Part shown: piece by piece, positions 5,354 through 5,679 of the stretch
Layout: each line of letters opens with the position of its first letter
Position numbering within the stretch: the first letter of the stretch is position 1
From: Pilimelia columellifera
Lineage (GTDB): Bacteria; Actinomycetota; Actinomycetes; Mycobacteriales; Micromonosporaceae
Direction of reading: 5' to 3'
Assembly: GCF_039532605.1 (NCBI RefSeq)
Contig: NZ_BAAARY010000047.1
Location: 1 to 5,679, forward strand
Length of the DNA: 5,679 bases
The notes under the pieces: generated by a model
The model's database searches: none
What the model saw: only the letters and a program-made list of their open reading frames with translations
Told to the model about the DNA's origin: nothing
Made by a program: the position numbers and the translations under genes

Positions 5354-5650
5354 ATGTCAGCGTCCCACGCCCCAGTCCAGCCCGTCATCGTCGCCGACGA
5401 CCTGTCCGGTGTCGGGTCGTTGTATTGCCTGTTCTCGCAGGTCACGGACCCGCGTAAGCCGCGTGGGGTGCGGCATGCGGTGGCGGCGGTGTTGACGTTA
5501 ATGGTGTTGGCGGTGCTGCGCGGGGCAACGAACCTGCGCCAGGCCGGCGACCGGACCGCCGAGCCGGGGCAGGATGTGCTTAGTACGACAGCCGTACTTC
5601 AGGGTCTGACCTGCGGGTTCGGGGCTGGACGTGGGGCGGCCACCGCGTGA
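5354..5650 (+). pseudogene. ISAs1-family transposase, N-terminal fragment
   Basis: Residues 20-76 match the N-terminal DDE_Tnp_1-associated region of ISAs1 transposases: LYCLFSQVTDPRKPRGVRHAV followed by the hydrophobic run AAVLTLMVLAVLRGATN and QAGDR. The resemblance stops after QDVL (residue 76), exactly where the 19-bp repeat starts at 5581. The rest of the frame to 5650 is unrelated, low-complexity Gly/Ala sequence. The catalytic DDE domain is therefore absent in this window; these transposases usually have about 350-450 residues. The remaining part may continue beyond the right edge after an inserted element. It should not be functional as it stands. Confidence 0.8.
5581..5599 (-). repeat. 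19-bp repeat, inverted relative to 81-99; possible IS start
   Basis: TAGTACGACAGCCGTACTT is the exact reverse complement of 81-99. It begins at the base where the ISAs1-type transposase loses its family sequence, as an insertion endpoint would. A new element would start here and run off the right edge at 5679. The 80 bases after it hold no clear gene; an ATG at 5659 near the edge is followed by only seven codons. Confidence 0.65.
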
Positions 5651-5679
5651 TCGTCTGTATGTTGTGGACAAACTTTCAG

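Overview
The window is high-GC DNA with GTG starts, strong GC bias at third codon positions in parts, and an ISAs1-type transposase leader and N-terminus. Together these suggest an actinomycete (Pseudonocardiales or Streptomyces-like). That assignment is inference from composition and protein style; there is no marker gene here.

Layout, left to right. Positions 1-99 look like the tail of one mobile element: a short GC3-rich coding tail ends at 67, followed by the 19-bp sequence AAGTACGGCTGTCGTACTA at 81-99. Next is a leader-like scrap of an ISAs1 element (99-118) and an N-terminally truncated hexapeptide-repeat acyltransferase (142-762). A hairpin at 767-797 separates this from a minus-strand cluster. 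In transcription order the cluster is: a C92-like (YiiX-type, permuted papain fold) secreted cysteine hydrolase (4857-4150) with its own strong terminator; then a three-gene operon of a lipoprotein (4020-2782), a second C92-like protein that has lost both the catalytic Cys and His (2755-2063), and an aqualysin/proteinase K-type subtilase (2066-825) that overlaps its neighbour by 4 nt. From 4858 to about 5245 there is no convincing gene, only repeats and a tRNA-Arg-like 3' half. An ISAs1-family transposase starts at 5354 and is cut off at about 5581. The cut falls exactly where the same 19-bp sequence appears in inverted orientation (5581-5599).

All four minus-strand proteins carry export signals, so they should act outside the membrane. 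The operon pairs a protease with intact catalytic residues with a catalytically dead relative of the nearby C92-like enzyme and with a membrane-anchored, possibly propeller-like lipoprotein. One reading is a small extracellular system in which the dead paralogue binds the substrate or partner of the live one, or serves as a decoy or inhibitor, while the subtilase processes one of the partners. This is inference; no family with this exact arrangement is recognised here.

The two inverted 19-bp copies bracket about 5.5 kb and are placed as expected for the inner ends of two insertion-sequence copies in the same orientation. The cluster may therefore be composite-transposon cargo, and its more AT-rich third positions in parts fit an acquired segment.
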